64,000 nucleotides of DNA from Candidatus Poribacteria bacterium (GTDB lineage Bacteria > Poribacteria > WGA-4E > JAJDTR01): assembly GCA_028820655.1 (NCBI GenBank), contig JAPPIK010000014.1, positions 1 to 64,000 of the forward strand, written 5' to 3'. Below, in pieces: positions 8,667-18,535 of the stretch. Position 1 is the first letter of the stretch. Every line of letters starts with the position of its first letter. The notes under the pieces are model-generated. The model was not told the DNA's origin. It ran no database searches and saw only the letters and a list, made by a program, of their open reading frames with translations. Position numbers and translations under genes: made by a program.

Positions 8667-10253
8667 ATGATGAGCGCCCGAATTAACCCTTTGCATCTGT
8701 TGGTACTGATAGGTTGCCTATTTATGCTTTCCGCACCGACGGCAATCGTGGCTGACTATGACTATAGTCAGTATTCCGATCGGTTAAGCCGTGAACATCG
8801 GGCAGGTAACGATGTCGATGAGTGGATAGAACGAGGTAATGCAACAATTAACGCTAGTCCAGTCTTTGAAGAAGGGGCTCGCTTAACGGCTTGGGCAAGC
8901 AAGTACATTCAGGAGGATGATTACGAATTTGCCATAGCGAGTGCGGTTTACTTATTTGAAATTCCGCCTCGAGCGCAGTACATTGAAATCCTGGTGCGCT
9001 ACCGGGGAGAACCCAACGAACCCTACATTGATGATTACGAATCAATTGCGGGTCGCGTTTGGATTCGAAACACCAAGCGTGCGTATACACGGCGCGGTTA
9101 TGATGACAAACATGCCGATGAAACTCGCTACGGTGATACGTTTGTGCTGAGATCCCGGCGGCGATCGGAGACCATTAAGATTCCCGCTGCGGGCCATGTT
9201 GATGATGGTTTACTTGAGGTGCATATTGTTGCCCAAGACGGCGAGCAGCTTGACGTAGAGTACGTCGATGTCGTAACTTACCGAAAACAACGCCATATTC
9301 ATAGGTATCACAGATATGCAAGGAGCTATCAATGGCGCCCGTGGCACCACTACACCTACCTGTATTTTTACGACGGTCCTTGCTACTATGCAACAGATCA
9401 CGGCTACTATATACGATGGAGCTACCCCCTCTATGATCGTCACTACTTCGCGGTGCGATATTCATACGGCAATTACCTACATCGTTACTACACCTATCAT
9501 CCGACGTTCTGTTATAGGTCATATTCGAACCCGAGGTACGTTTATTCAGGGCCCAAGTCTTCGGTAAAGAAGAGGCGGACACAACTGAATCAATGGAGCC
9601 AGGAGCACGAGAATATCCGCCGCCAATACAGTAGGAGCCGACTCTCAGTAGCACGCAGAGCGAATAAGCAGGTAAATGTCCAACCCAGAGTCCGGGCAGT
9701 TATTGAGAAGCATCGTGACCGACAGCCGGTCTTGAACGATCACGTAGAACAGAACGCAACCATTTCGACCAAGCGTGAGCGCACGAGTTATCGTGCAAGA
9801 TCAAACACGCTGAGGGATCGTCTCAACACTATGGGCTTGAACCGAAGATCATCCGTCAAGAGAAGCTCTGTGGACGCGCCGAACGACAGAGTCTATTCTC
9901 GAGGTTCCGCTCATGAAGACGGTAAAAGAAATAGGCGCATTCGCTCAAATTCTGAACGGCGCACACAGCTGTACAATCGTTCGAAATCCTACTCAGGCAG
10001 AACTCGTGTATCATCTCCGCGCGAGTCCAATTTGCGTTCAGGTTCAAAGCAGAAGCGAGCTGAGAAATCGACACCTTCACGTACTCGGTCAATCAGATCG
10101 ACCTCTCCTTCGCAGCCATCACGTTCAAGAGTATCGGCGGCTCCCAGCCGGCAGTCGTCAAGTACAAGTAGCAATGACGACGACGATCAGAATAATCGTT
10201 CTAGTGATCGCACTCGCAATACGGAACGCACATCGAGACGACGAAGCCGATAA
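8667..10253 (+). CDS. Secreted Tyr/His-rich protein with long basic Arg/Ser tail
   Basis: 528 residues, no known family recognised. A signal peptide (about 1-29, ending near IVADYDYS) leads into a globular, beta-rich part to about residue 200. Next comes a strikingly Tyr/His/Arg-rich block at about 210-295 (YHRYARSYQWRPWHHYTYLY and repeats of similar composition). The last ~230 residues are a low-complexity, very basic Arg/Ser/Asn tail ending in RRRSR. ATG 8667 (or 8670) follows TAGGAGAG. It may bind polyanions such as nucleic acid or acidic polysaccharide outside the cytoplasm, or carry redox or cross-linking tyrosines; this is inference from composition only. Confidence 0.75.
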   Translation: MMSARINPLHLLVLIGCLFMLSAPTAIVADYDYSQYSDRLSREHRAGNDVDEWIERGNATINASPVFEEGARLTAWASKYIQEDDYEFAIASAVYLFEIPPRAQYIEILVRYRGEPNEPYIDDYESIAGRVWIRNTKRAYTRRGYDDKHADETRYGDTFVLRSRRRSETIKIPAAGHVDDGLLEVHIVAQDGEQLDVEYVDVVTYRKQRHIHRYHRYARSYQWRPWHHYTYLYFYDGPCYYATDHGYYIRWSYPLYDRHYFAVRYSYGNYLHRYYTYHPTFCYRSYSNPRYVYSGPKSSVKKRRTQLNQWSQEHENIRRQYSRSRLSVARRANKQVNVQPRVRAVIEKHRDRQPVLNDHVEQNATISTKRERTSYRARSNTLRDRLNTMGLNRRSSVKRSSVDAPNDRVYSRGSAHEDGKRNRRIRSNSERRTQLYNRSKSYSGRTRVSSPRESNLRSGSKQKRAEKSTPSRTRSIRSTSPSQPSRSRVSAAPSRQSSSTSSNDDDDQNNRSSDRTRNTERTSRRRSR

Positions 10254-10318
10254 CATAGGGCCGAAACTTAATCGAATGTGCTAGTGAAGGTTCTATCAGG
10301 TCGTTTGAAGATTTTTTA

Positions 10319-10348
10319 TTGACAGCGGATTAAGACTTTCGGTATTAT
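10319..10348 (+). promoter_or_regulatory. Sigma70-type promoter before the DUF5683-like gene
   Basis: A perfect TTGACA at 10319-10324 and TATTAT at 10343-10348 with an 18-base spacer, 60 bases before the chosen start of the next gene. Confidence 0.6.
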
Positions 10349-10408
10349 TGTATAGTCGCGAAGGTTGCAGCAGGAAAGTTCAACAGTAGGTTGTTGGGTG
10401 GCTGGCAA

Positions 10409-10927
10409 GTGAAGATTCTGACAATTGTACTGTTTTTTTTGGCTTTCGCGCAGGTTTGCTTTTCCCAAACTGACGAACTCCGCCTTATATCTCCAATTGG
10501 CTCTGTCGTTCGATCAGCATTTGTACCTGGCTGGGGGCAATTTCATTCGCGCAGTCCAATTCGGGGTACACTGTCGGTGATAGGAGTGGGGGCATGCCTT
10601 TCCGGAGCGCTAGTCGCACATAACTCCTTCCTGAATATCTATAATAATCAGTACATTCCTGCCGCAACTATCGACCCGAAATCCGAGGAGGCTGCTGCAC
10701 AGTATAAGCGCTCGAACGAGCGGTATAAGGTTAGGCAGTTTTTCTTGTATGCTGCAATTGGTGTATGGGCATATAGTGTTATCGATTCCTATGTTGGTGC
10801 CAAGTTTTATAATGCAAAGATAAGGGTTGATTCGCTCATAGAGGAAGCTAAAGAGATCGAGAAATTAGGTGTGAGTGTAGATGCAACGCCGACTAAAATT
10901 GCTCTGATTCTGAATAAATCATTTTAA
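10409..10927 (+). CDS. DUF5683-like small membrane protein
   Basis: About 172 residues with a signal peptide (VKILTIVLFFLAFAQVCFSQ), then the motif RSAFVPGWGQFHSRSPIRGT, which resembles the PGWGQ.Y....KG signature of DUF5683 proteins, a membrane segment near residues 50-65, a charged Lys/Glu/Arg stretch and a second membrane helix (FFLYAAIGVWAYSVIDSYVGA). These proteins are found in diderm envelopes but their role is unknown. GTG 10409 is chosen because it begins the signal peptide directly; an upstream in-frame TTG at 10391 would add six residues. Confidence 0.65.
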   Translation: MKILTIVLFFLAFAQVCFSQTDELRLISPIGSVVRSAFVPGWGQFHSRSPIRGTLSVIGVGACLSGALVAHNSFLNIYNNQYIPAATIDPKSEEAAAQYKRSNERYKVRQFFLYAAIGVWAYSVIDSYVGAKFYNAKIRVDSLIEEAKEIEKLGVSVDATPTKIALILNKSF

Positions 10928-11066
10928 GAGTAGCTCATTTGAAGATGACGTGGCCTCAGCGCGGTCTTGGAAAATCTGGCAGTCGAGAGAGTGAGATAGA
11001 CTAATCGGTATAAATTGCCGAGGCCCAATGTGTTCGTATATGTAAGTCTTGCGGAGGTTGTCTGTG

Positions 11067-11630
11067 ATGTTCAGGAAATTTGCCAACGTAGTTTGTTCAT
11101 TACTCACCGTTGTCGTGGCATTAAGCCTTTTGAGTTGCGGCGATGTGGAGAAGGTCGGTGCGCCAAGATCTCAAGAATTAGCTGAAATTGAGGCAGTGTT
11201 GAGGGCGTGGCGTACCGGGTATGAAACCGAAGATGTAGATGCTTACATCAATGTCTTTTGGGCCGACGGGTTTCGTTATGTATCGGATATGGGGACACCT
11301 GACGATACCACTGATGATGTGAAGTTTGATGATATTCGTGAAGAGAGAGAGTCAGCAATTCGGGTATTCTCGCTGTACCAAGACATTGAGATAGAGCTCG
11401 ACGAACCGCCTGAGGTGGAATTAAACACAGAACGTAACAGGGCTGAAGTAAGAGTCCATTACAGAATCCAGGGGTTCGTGGCGGACGGCGTATCTCTTGA
11501 AGGCGGATTCACAGGCTGGTATGCGGAAGGGGACAATTTGTTTATCTTTGAACTTAGAGATGGCGAATGGCGCATAACAGAGTGGATTGACGAAGCATTT
11601 AGCAAAGAACAGATTGAAGCGGCTCGCTAG
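11067..11630 (+). CDS. Lipoprotein with NTF2/SnoaL-like domain
   Basis: 187 residues. The signal peptide ends in a lipobox (LSLLSCGD), so the mature protein should carry a lipid on Cys and sit on a membrane face. The rest fits the cone-shaped NTF2-like fold: EIEAVLRAWRTGYETEDVDAYI at the first helix and the strands GFTGWYAEGDNLFIFEL and GEWRITEWID at the end. The ligand is unknown. ATG 11067 is preferred over an in-frame start at 11049, because GGAGG at 11053-11057 lies nine bases before it. Confidence 0.75.
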   Translation: MFRKFANVVCSLLTVVVALSLLSCGDVEKVGAPRSQELAEIEAVLRAWRTGYETEDVDAYINVFWADGFRYVSDMGTPDDTTDDVKFDDIREERESAIRVFSLYQDIEIELDEPPEVELNTERNRAEVRVHYRIQGFVADGVSLEGGFTGWYAEGDNLFIFELRDGEWRITEWIDEAFSKEQIEAAR

Positions 11631-11804
11631 TTTAGGGATTTCCACACGGCGGCATCCAATTCTCTATTTATCCCGACGAACGCGCCTATGACCGAGGATT
11701 GGAGTTGCGCCTTTGCGGCCCGTCTTGATCTATGAATTGAAGTAGAGACAACGAAAGGAGCAACGGTTCTTCGCTCGTTAACGGAGGAAGGAATCACAGA
11801 TTCG

Positions 11805-13889
11805 ATGCCTCAAAAGGAGGTCCACTTACGCGATTACCTTGCGGTAATACAGAAGTACGATTTCATTATATGTTTGTGCTTCTTGTTGATTGTAGGTACT
11901 GCTCTTGTAATTAGTTTACACCTGCCCAAAACTTACGTAGCGTCTGCGCTGCTAGAGTTTAACCAACCGGCATCAAGCCCACCAATACCATCCGGTAATG
12001 TTGTTCAAAGCGTCCTATCTGGCGGAGTTGACCGCAGCGAAATGGAAACTGTCGGTCAACGATTTCTGTCGGAGTCTATGATAATGGCGGCGATTGAACA
12101 ACTCGAGGAATCGGAAATCGGCGGTGTTTCCCATTTGCCCCCCGTCGGTAAAATAAGACGCAATCTCAAATCAAAGAGTCGTACCGATTCTCACAACATT
12201 GAACTTTCGCTGTCACTTTCTGAAGGGGAAGGCGGCGAGCGTAATGCGGCTCTCCTGATTAATCATTTAGTTGCTGAGATGCAAGAACACCGCCGAATGC
12301 AGAACTCCGGCAAATTGAAGCAACGCCAACAATTACTACGCGAAACAATGAAAGAATTGCGGAAGGAGGTGGAGAATAAAGAAGACCAAGCGCTTGAGTT
12401 TGTTCGACAGAAAGGTGGTCCTGGAACCTGGCGAGAAAAACTCTCTAGTCTTTTCCTACGACGGGCATCTCTACGAGGGAACTTGGAACAACTCGAGTTG
12501 GGAATTGGTTCGTCTGAGAAGGAATTGGAGCATCTTAGGGAAGAAATCAAGAACCACCCCGAATATACAAAACTCACAGAGACAGTGGGTACTAATCCAA
12601 TCTGGTTGTCTCAAATGGAGAGGCTTATTGCTCTTGAGGTCCAAAGAACCGGGCTAATTGCTTCTGGAACAGGTGAGAACGCTCCGGGGATGCAGTCTAT
12701 CGAAGCGCAAATTAAGGACATTGAGGACAGATTGTCCACCTCCATATCTAATGAAGCTATTACTTCGGTGGCTAACGGTGTATCTCCACTCTATAATGCT
12801 GTTCAGGAGCGATTGATAAATCTACGAACGAGCATCATTCGAGCACAACACAACCTTCCGTTAGTCAAGGCTCAGCTGGAGAAGGTTGAAAGCGAGTTGA
12901 CGCAACTACTTGGTGCCATACCTGAGAATGAGATGCTGATTGAAAAGATGGAGCGGGAGATTGAATTTAGGCACGAGTTGACAAAAGAGACCTTCGCGCG
13001 GATTCTGCAAACCGACATTTTAATAAACGAATCGGATCCGTCACATGCTACATCAGGAGCCGGTAATTCCATAGGAGGACTTGAAGTCGTTGACGGTGCG
13101 GTGCCTCGCAAGATTCCCACCAGTCCCAGAGTCAAGGCAATTGTAGCAATCGCCGGCATCGTCGGCTTGGCGCTCGGGGTTTCTGTTGCCCTTCTCATGG
13201 AGTATTTTAGCACTACCTATAGCTCATTAGAGGAGGTAGAATCCGACTTGGACACAGCCCATTTGGGGCGCGCTCCCGAACCGAATGGTACAAGCCTAGG
13301 TGACCACAGTATATCGGAAGGATTTCAGGAAATCGCAGCAAACATCAATCTTTCAAATCCCGGCATTAACAAGCAGGTGATAATGTTTGCCGGATGCGAT
13401 CACGACGACCATGTATCTGAGATTACGGCCAATCTGGGCGTCACACTTGCTTTGGCGAAAACCCCTGTCTTAGTGGTTGACTGCAATCTACTTGCACAAA
13501 AGCAGCGTGAGACATTCGGTATAGCATCTGATACCATTCGACAACCTACACAGATCGAGACGTTTACGGATTGGCAGCAGGCGATTCAGAAGACTGAATT
13601 TGCGCATGTTGATTTATTCAGTATCAGTAGTGTTGCGTCTACACCGGTTGAATTCCTTGACTCTTCTCGCCTTCAAGTACTCTTCGAACAGTTCCGTGAA
13701 CATTATGAGCTTGTGTTGATTGACGCGCCGCCGCTTCTTGCTTCGGCAGATGGACTGGCTCTAGGTACTCACGCTGATGCCATTGTATTGATTTTCAATC
13801 TCTCCACGACTTCACGTCAATCATTGAGGACAGCCCGCGATAGAGTGACTCATGCCAATCTCTCTCTTCATGGGTTCATAACGACCTAG
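11805..13889 (+). CDS. Wzz/BY-kinase-like polysaccharide co-polymerase with defective P-loop
   Basis: 694 residues. The N-terminal part is a Wzz-type chain-length determinant: TM1 at about 19-38, then a long extracytoplasmic coiled coil (about 170-400). TM2 lies at about 445-465, preceded by the Pro-containing region PRKIPTSPRVKA typical of this class. The C-terminal ~200 residues have the BY-kinase/MinD fold: Walker A' (VLVVDCNL) and Walker B (VLIDAPPLLASADGL) are clear. The Walker A position reads MFAGCDHDDHVSEITANLG and lacks the Gly-Lys-Ser/Thr needed to hold ATP phosphates. There is no C-terminal tyrosine cluster. It may regulate capsule or exopolysaccharide length without kinase activity. 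No glycosyltransferase neighbours are in the window. Confidence 0.85.
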   Translation: MPQKEVHLRDYLAVIQKYDFIICLCFLLIVGTALVISLHLPKTYVASALLEFNQPASSPPIPSGNVVQSVLSGGVDRSEMETVGQRFLSESMIMAAIEQLEESEIGGVSHLPPVGKIRRNLKSKSRTDSHNIELSLSLSEGEGGERNAALLINHLVAEMQEHRRMQNSGKLKQRQQLLRETMKELRKEVENKEDQALEFVRQKGGPGTWREKLSSLFLRRASLRGNLEQLELGIGSSEKELEHLREEIKNHPEYTKLTETVGTNPIWLSQMERLIALEVQRTGLIASGTGENAPGMQSIEAQIKDIEDRLSTSISNEAITSVANGVSPLYNAVQERLINLRTSIIRAQHNLPLVKAQLEKVESELTQLLGAIPENEMLIEKMEREIEFRHELTKETFARILQTDILINESDPSHATSGAGNSIGGLEVVDGAVPRKIPTSPRVKAIVAIAGIVGLALGVSVALLMEYFSTTYSSLEEVESDLDTAHLGRAPEPNGTSLGDHSISEGFQEIAANINLSNPGINKQVIMFAGCDHDDHVSEITANLGVTLALAKTPVLVVDCNLLAQKQRETFGIASDTIRQPTQIETFTDWQQAIQKTEFAHVDLFSISSVASTPVEFLDSSRLQVLFEQFREHYELVLIDAPPLLASADGLALGTHADAIVLIFNLSTTSRQSLRTARDRVTHANLSLHGFITT

Positions 13890-14111
13890 CCAACGCTTCG
13901 AGGTTAACTCCGCGCACATATCACTCACCGGATTCCGACGGCCCCGCCACATTAATGAGCACTCTAATTGTAGACTTCCCTTAGTGTTGGAAAGTAGTTG
14001 TTTCTGATTGGATGCAATCTGCGAGAAAGGCATGAATTTTAATCTCATCATTGAGTGTTCTTCGCGCAAATTCGAAGTAAACAGTTAAACTAGATTTAGG
14101 AAAAAAAAGTC

Positions 14112-14140
14112 TTGACAGATATTACCAGAAGTGATATCTT
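14112..14140 (+). promoter_or_regulatory. Strong sigma70 promoter upstream of outer-membrane protein cluster
   Basis: TTGACA at 14112-14117 and TATCTT at 14135-14140 with a 17-base spacer, preceded by an A-rich run (UP-like) at about 14100-14108. Transcription starting near 14147 would give a leader of about 300 nt before the first open frame at 14452. Confidence 0.65.
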
Positions 14141-14346
14141 AAAGGCTCATTTGCTGAAAACTACCTGTTTTCCGCGTAATGAGACAGTGCAGAGTCTTAC
14201 GGCAGCCAGCTTTTAGATGGCCGCGAGAATTAACAGATCCGTCGTGATTTCGCGGAATTCGTAGTTAACAAATAGTGAAGTTACCGGACTTCTGTTTTCC
14301 CGAAATCGTGCAGAATTGATTTGATACTATCGAGACCGGGATATTG

Positions 14347-14661
14347 AATTGATCAGCAGGCATCTCATTCCTGCTGTTTGCTTTGATTATCACATGTTTT
14401 GCCGGATTTGGCTGCATTCCAATTGCTCGGTAGAGTCAAGGAAAAGCGATAATGTTAAACCCACAGCTAAGCATTGTCTCCGTAGTCACATGTAGCTTGA
14501 CTTTTTTCATCTGGTATGGCTGCGGAGCGTCAAGTCCGGTGGTGCCTCAAGAACCATTACAGTCAACAATTGAACGGCAGTCAAAATTCGCGGATCGATT
14601 CAGATTGGAAGAAGAGCCTCAATTCTTTTATGACCTGTTTGGAGACGAGTTGCTAAGCAGC
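14347..14661 (+). repeat. Direct repeat, copy 1 of the leader and N-terminal coding part
   Basis: This stretch and 15080-15390 are diverged direct repeats offset by about 734 bp. The similarity starts in the untranslated leader (shared ATCT..TTCCTG.TGTTT) and runs through the lipoprotein signal and the first ~70 codons of the large outer-membrane protein. Confidence 0.7.
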
Positions 14662-14869
14662 AATAAATCTTCAGCTGAAATATGTGGTTGCGGTGCAGCG
14701 AATCCGACACGCCAAGAACCGATGTTGCTTTCAATGAAAGGGCAGTCAATTTTTTCTAATCGATTCCGATTGGGAGAGGGCCTAAATACTTTTATAACGT
14801 GTTTGGAGAAGATTTGCTAAATGGTGATGAATCTTCAGGTGAAATACGTGAAAATGAGTTGCTTAAGAG
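14452..14869 (+). pseudogene. Decayed N-terminal copies of the large outer-membrane lipoprotein
   Basis: The open frame 14452-14820 (122 codons) starts with a lipoprotein signal (lipobox WYGC) and the module PQEP.....QSKFADRFRLEEEPQ plus FFYDLFGDELL, the same as the start of the 1,113-residue protein downstream. A second, shorter module follows (14677 on: CGCGAANPTRQEP, FSNRFRLGEG). Near 14788 the reading frame slips: one frame gives NTFITCLEKIC and stops at 14818-14820, while the neighbouring frame restores FYNVFGEDLLNGDESS. So there are two remnant modules, the second frameshifted. A short lipoprotein could still be made from the first. Confidence 0.7.
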
Positions 14870-15079
14870 TAATAGAATTAGATTGTGGTACCTTGATTAG
14901 CAAGGAAAAAGTTGCGGACTAGCGCACTTTGAGGGTACCTCAGGATAGACATTGCCGTACCGTGTATATGACGGATCGGAGGGCAGTGAATTGTTTGGTT
15001 TCGCGAACACTTTTATGTGGTGTAGTTTAGAATGGAATTAGTGCTTTGGAGACAGAGAGACGGTTGAACAATTGATACT

Positions 15080-15390
15080 GTATTGATTAACGGGTATCTA
15101 CTTCCTGTTGTTTACTCTGCTTTTCACTTTTTCGTCGGTTTCAAAATAAATCCAATTTACTTTATGGAGGCAAGAAAAAATGAATATGTTGAAACGGTGG
15201 TTAAATACTGTTTCTGTGATTGCATGTATCTTGAGTTGTTTCATCTTGTACGGTTGTGGTGCGTCAAGTCTGGGACCTCAAGAGCCATTGCTACCAACGA
15301 TTGAAGGACAGTCAAAGTTCTCTGATCGTTTCCAATTGGAAGAAGAACCCCAGTTCTTCTATGACCTATTTGGAAAAGAGTTACTTGAGG
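15080..15390 (+). repeat. Direct repeat, copy 2 of the leader and N-terminal coding part
   Basis: This is the intact partner of 14347-14661. It covers about 100 bp of leader and the first ~70 codons of the full-length outer-membrane protein. Methionine codons 14452 and 15186 occupy equivalent positions. Confidence 0.7.
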
Positions 15391-18300
15391 GTAATGAGGT
15401 TTTTAATTATCGCGAGCGAAAAGAATTCGATCAGAACGGTGAACTCATCGCCGGTTGGACGGGACAACTCGATAGCGAAAGATTTTCCGCACAGTTGGAC
15501 CGTACGATCCTTACCACGGATAGCTTCCGAGGCAGGCATAGCGAGTTCGCAATCGGGGACAACATGCGTATCAAGCCTTCCACGCTATTCCCCAATCGGT
15601 ACATCATTTTCAAAACAGAATTTGATGGGTTTAGGTGGGACCTATCTTTTTCACAAGAGCGACACCTCTTTACCTTGCTGAATTCACGTATCTCTAACCC
15701 CGTTAGGCTTTCAGACGCGGCTGCCAACCTTGCACCGACACTCGGTCGTAGAAATGGCTTAAACGACGACGCCCAGTTGCGACATATTGAGAATGCTCGT
15801 TTGATAGGATTTCGCGCTCAAGGGCTTTTGGGCGATATTTTCCGTGTAGGGGTTACCTACATGAATTTGCACAAGGAACACCCTGAACGAGTTGAAAATC
15901 CGCTGCTAGGTACGGTGCCTAACACGCCGCCCGAACGCATCACCGTAGTCTTCCGCGATGATTCGCCAGAGGATAACCACCCGAGGGCGTTTCTGGGACT
16001 GAGCCGCACCCGCGACGCCGAGCTAATTCAAGGGGGTGTAGGAGCGGCGGTGAAGGATATTAAGGTCACGATTGTTACTCAGGCGGAAGAGGAGATTACT
16101 CGAACCGAGCGGATCCAAGGCGTGGAGCCGGGGCTTTTGCCGGAGGAGACGACTGTCATAAGTGCGGCGAATGGGTCGTTCGACCTCGGATCCGACATCT
16201 CTCCCGTATCGGGTAGTAGGCCACCGCAAAACTCTGAGGACGGGCTTTGGAAGATAGTTGAAGGATTCCAAGCGATGAAGTATGACTTGGTTCTCGCGGA
16301 TCACAACATTGATCCAAGGCAAGTCAAGTCAGTAGCTTTTGATTTGGTGGTTGCCGGTGACTATAATATCGTCGTCATGGGCTTTAGCGAAGCCAATAAG
16401 GCCGAAGATGATCCCGAACTGCAAGAATGGATTAAGACAGAGGATGGTCACATTGAGATGCCATTTCGGGATGTGATTCAAGCTCCGGGCAATTTCGGTC
16501 AATCTTCGGTATATGCTGAAAACCGTGATAGCCTCGCCTATAATCCTAGCCAGTGGACCGAAGAGGGGAGACCACGAAAGATTCACTACCGCTACGGCGC
16601 TGCCCGTGCGGCAATTCTTTACGGTCTCGACCTTGAAGGTACCCTGTTCAACACATTTATACGTGCGCATTACTCAATCAACAGCAAGCATAAGCAATAT
16701 CCGACAGTACCCAAGGATAAGGTCGGCTTCAGTCGACTAAAGGAAGAGATCGTTACACCTGACGGTACGGAGTCCACGGGCATTAGTATTGACCGTCGCT
16801 CTTTGCTCCCCGAAGACGCCAATGGCATACCCACTTATTCCGAAACTGAAGGAGAACAGTTTGAAGCCCGATTGGGTGGCGATGGAACTCCCGAAGTTGG
16901 GGATGGGGAATTGGGACGCGAAGTTGCTTGGTTTGTCAATCTCAAGCAACGTTTTGGGAAGTTATTCCTTGAGGAAACTTTCTATCATATTGATCCCGGA
17001 TATACAACGACATATCGGAATTGGGGTGCCAACAGCGATAGAGATCAGACGTACTCCTTACCGCGTACTCCCGAATCTTCGTCAGAGGTCGATCCATTCG
17101 ATGAAATTGATTATCAGCTCATTGAAGACGATGATGATGATGACGATTGGCCCGATGATATCGATTTCGATGGCGTTCTGCCGCGTGCTGATGATCGTGA
17201 CCAGAATGGAATCCTAGACTTTCAGGAAGACTTTCTTATCTTTGAAGCAGATCCGCCCGTCTTCACGGATCTTGTCGATCTAAACAATAACGGAACAATC
17301 GATTCGCTAGAAGATGATTTTGAGCCGCAATACGAGTACGGAATTGACCGTGAGGGATACCACCTCGTCGCCAGCTATGACGTACTCGACAACCTGACGC
17401 TGAAGGTCGGATGGTTGAACGAAAGCGAAGTTTCCAGCCGGCGCCAGAATGACTCAAGATATTTTCACGTCACCTATCAGCGTGATATTCCGGATTTTGG
17501 TACAATTTTGTTCCAAAATCGTTTGGTTCGCGTTAAAGACGACATCCCGGATTACACAATTACCTTGCGTGTTGGAGAACTCGAACCTGTTCAGATATCT
17601 GATGAACTTGATTTCTACAACTCACGGGTGAACACTACCGCTCTTCAATTTCTCTATACGGCAATTCCGAACTTGACTTTAGAAGCAAAGTTCCTGGTTG
17701 CCTTGCAGAAACAATTTCAACCGGACGATGAGGCTGCCATTTCACTAGACCGGGTGGATGATGAGGAGGCAACGCGAACCGGAAATGAGCGGAATGAGCG
17801 GACTGATTTCATGGTACCAATCGAGCAGGTGCGCGATTCGGGTGAGAAGCGAGAATTTCCGTTCTATCCTGACCATGGAATCAACCCATTGGACCGAGGG
17901 GATACCGGGTTGATTTATGATTCAGACAACTGGAAACCCCGACGGTACGATGAAAAAACTATCCGCAACCAAGTGACCATTTTGCGGGCGAAATATGAAA
18001 TCCCGTTGGGCGATATTGGATTCGTGAAGAATATCGGTGAAGACTTGACCGTCACACCGATGGCGAAGTATATCTGGGAGAAAGTCTTCGACCACACTGC
18101 CGACGATATCGCCGCCGGTGTATATGTTTCGCCGCTCAATCCACGCCTTTACGTTCCCACAGACACTGAACCGATTGAGTACCTCCGATTCAACAAAAGA
18201 AGTCGCGAGGATGTCTTGGGGGTTCGATTGGATTACCAATTTACACAGAGAATGAACGTCCTTGGTGGTTTCCAATATCGCAAATTTACCAACCGTGATA

Positions 18301-18521
18301 GTAACTTCAAGGAGTTCTTGACAAACTTCCCGTCAGATGAGGAAGTACCCATTCTATTCCGTCCTAACCTCCGAACACGAATCTTTGAAATTCAAGCAAT
18401 TAACCGCGGTGAATGGCTTGGATTTAATATCGTGATTCTCGCCGGTTACAGACGAACAACCATTTTGCTTGAAGACACAACAAGCAACACGACATTTGTT
18501 CGTGCGATGATGGGATTCTAA
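15180..18521 (+). CDS. Large outer-membrane beta-barrel-like lipoprotein
   Basis: 1,113 residues, not assigned to a known family. The N-terminus is a lipoprotein signal (lipobox LYGC at about residues 24-27). The body is rich in alternating, amphipathic strands with many Arg/Tyr/Asp residues. It carries an acidic insert at about 645-660 (IEDDDDDDDWPDD) and calcium-loop-like segments (DRDQNGILD, DLNNNGTIDSLEDD) at about 670-715. The C-terminal third (about 720-1113) looks like barrel strands (YHLVASYDVLDNLTLKVGWL and others), and the last residue is Phe after VRAMMGF, as in many outer-membrane proteins. ATG 15180 follows GGAGG at 15166-15170. The following genes encode an ExbB/ExbD motor, so it may be the motor's client or receptor. 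Confidence 0.75.
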   Translation: MNMLKRWLNTVSVIACILSCFILYGCGASSLGPQEPLLPTIEGQSKFSDRFQLEEEPQFFYDLFGKELLEGNEVFNYRERKEFDQNGELIAGWTGQLDSERFSAQLDRTILTTDSFRGRHSEFAIGDNMRIKPSTLFPNRYIIFKTEFDGFRWDLSFSQERHLFTLLNSRISNPVRLSDAAANLAPTLGRRNGLNDDAQLRHIENARLIGFRAQGLLGDIFRVGVTYMNLHKEHPERVENPLLGTVPNTPPERITVVFRDDSPEDNHPRAFLGLSRTRDAELIQGGVGAAVKDIKVTIVTQAEEEITRTERIQGVEPGLLPEETTVISAANGSFDLGSDISPVSGSRPPQNSEDGLWKIVEGFQAMKYDLVLADHNIDPRQVKSVAFDLVVAGDYNIVVMGFSEANKAEDDPELQEWIKTEDGHIEMPFRDVIQAPGNFGQSSVYAENRDSLAYNPSQWTEEGRPRKIHYRYGAARAAILYGLDLEGTLFNTFIRAHYSINSKHKQYPTVPKDKVGFSRLKEEIVTPDGTESTGISIDRRSLLPEDANGIPTYSETEGEQFEARLGGDGTPEVGDGELGREVAWFVNLKQRFGKLFLEETFYHIDPGYTTTYRNWGANSDRDQTYSLPRTPESSSEVDPFDEIDYQLIEDDDDDDDWPDDIDFDGVLPRADDRDQNGILDFQEDFLIFEADPPVFTDLVDLNNNGTIDSLEDDFEPQYEYGIDREGYHLVASYDVLDNLTLKVGWLNESEVSSRRQNDSRYFHVTYQRDIPDFGTILFQNRLVRVKDDIPDYTITLRVGELEPVQISDELDFYNSRVNTTALQFLYTAIPNLTLEAKFLVALQKQFQPDDEAAISLDRVDDEEATRTGNERNERTDFMVPIEQVRDSGEKREFPFYPDHGINPLDRGDTGLIYDSDNWKPRRYDEKTIRNQVTILRAKYEIPLGDIGFVKNIGEDLTVTPMAKYIWEKVFDHTADDIAAGVYVSPLNPRLYVPTDTEPIEYLRFNKRSREDVLGVRLDYQFTQRMNVLGGFQYRKFTNRDSNFKEFLTNFPSDEEVPILFRPNLRTRIFEIQAINRGEWLGFNIVILAGYRRTTILLEDTTSNTTFVRAMMGF

Positions 18522-18535
18522 ACTCTGTTGATTCT

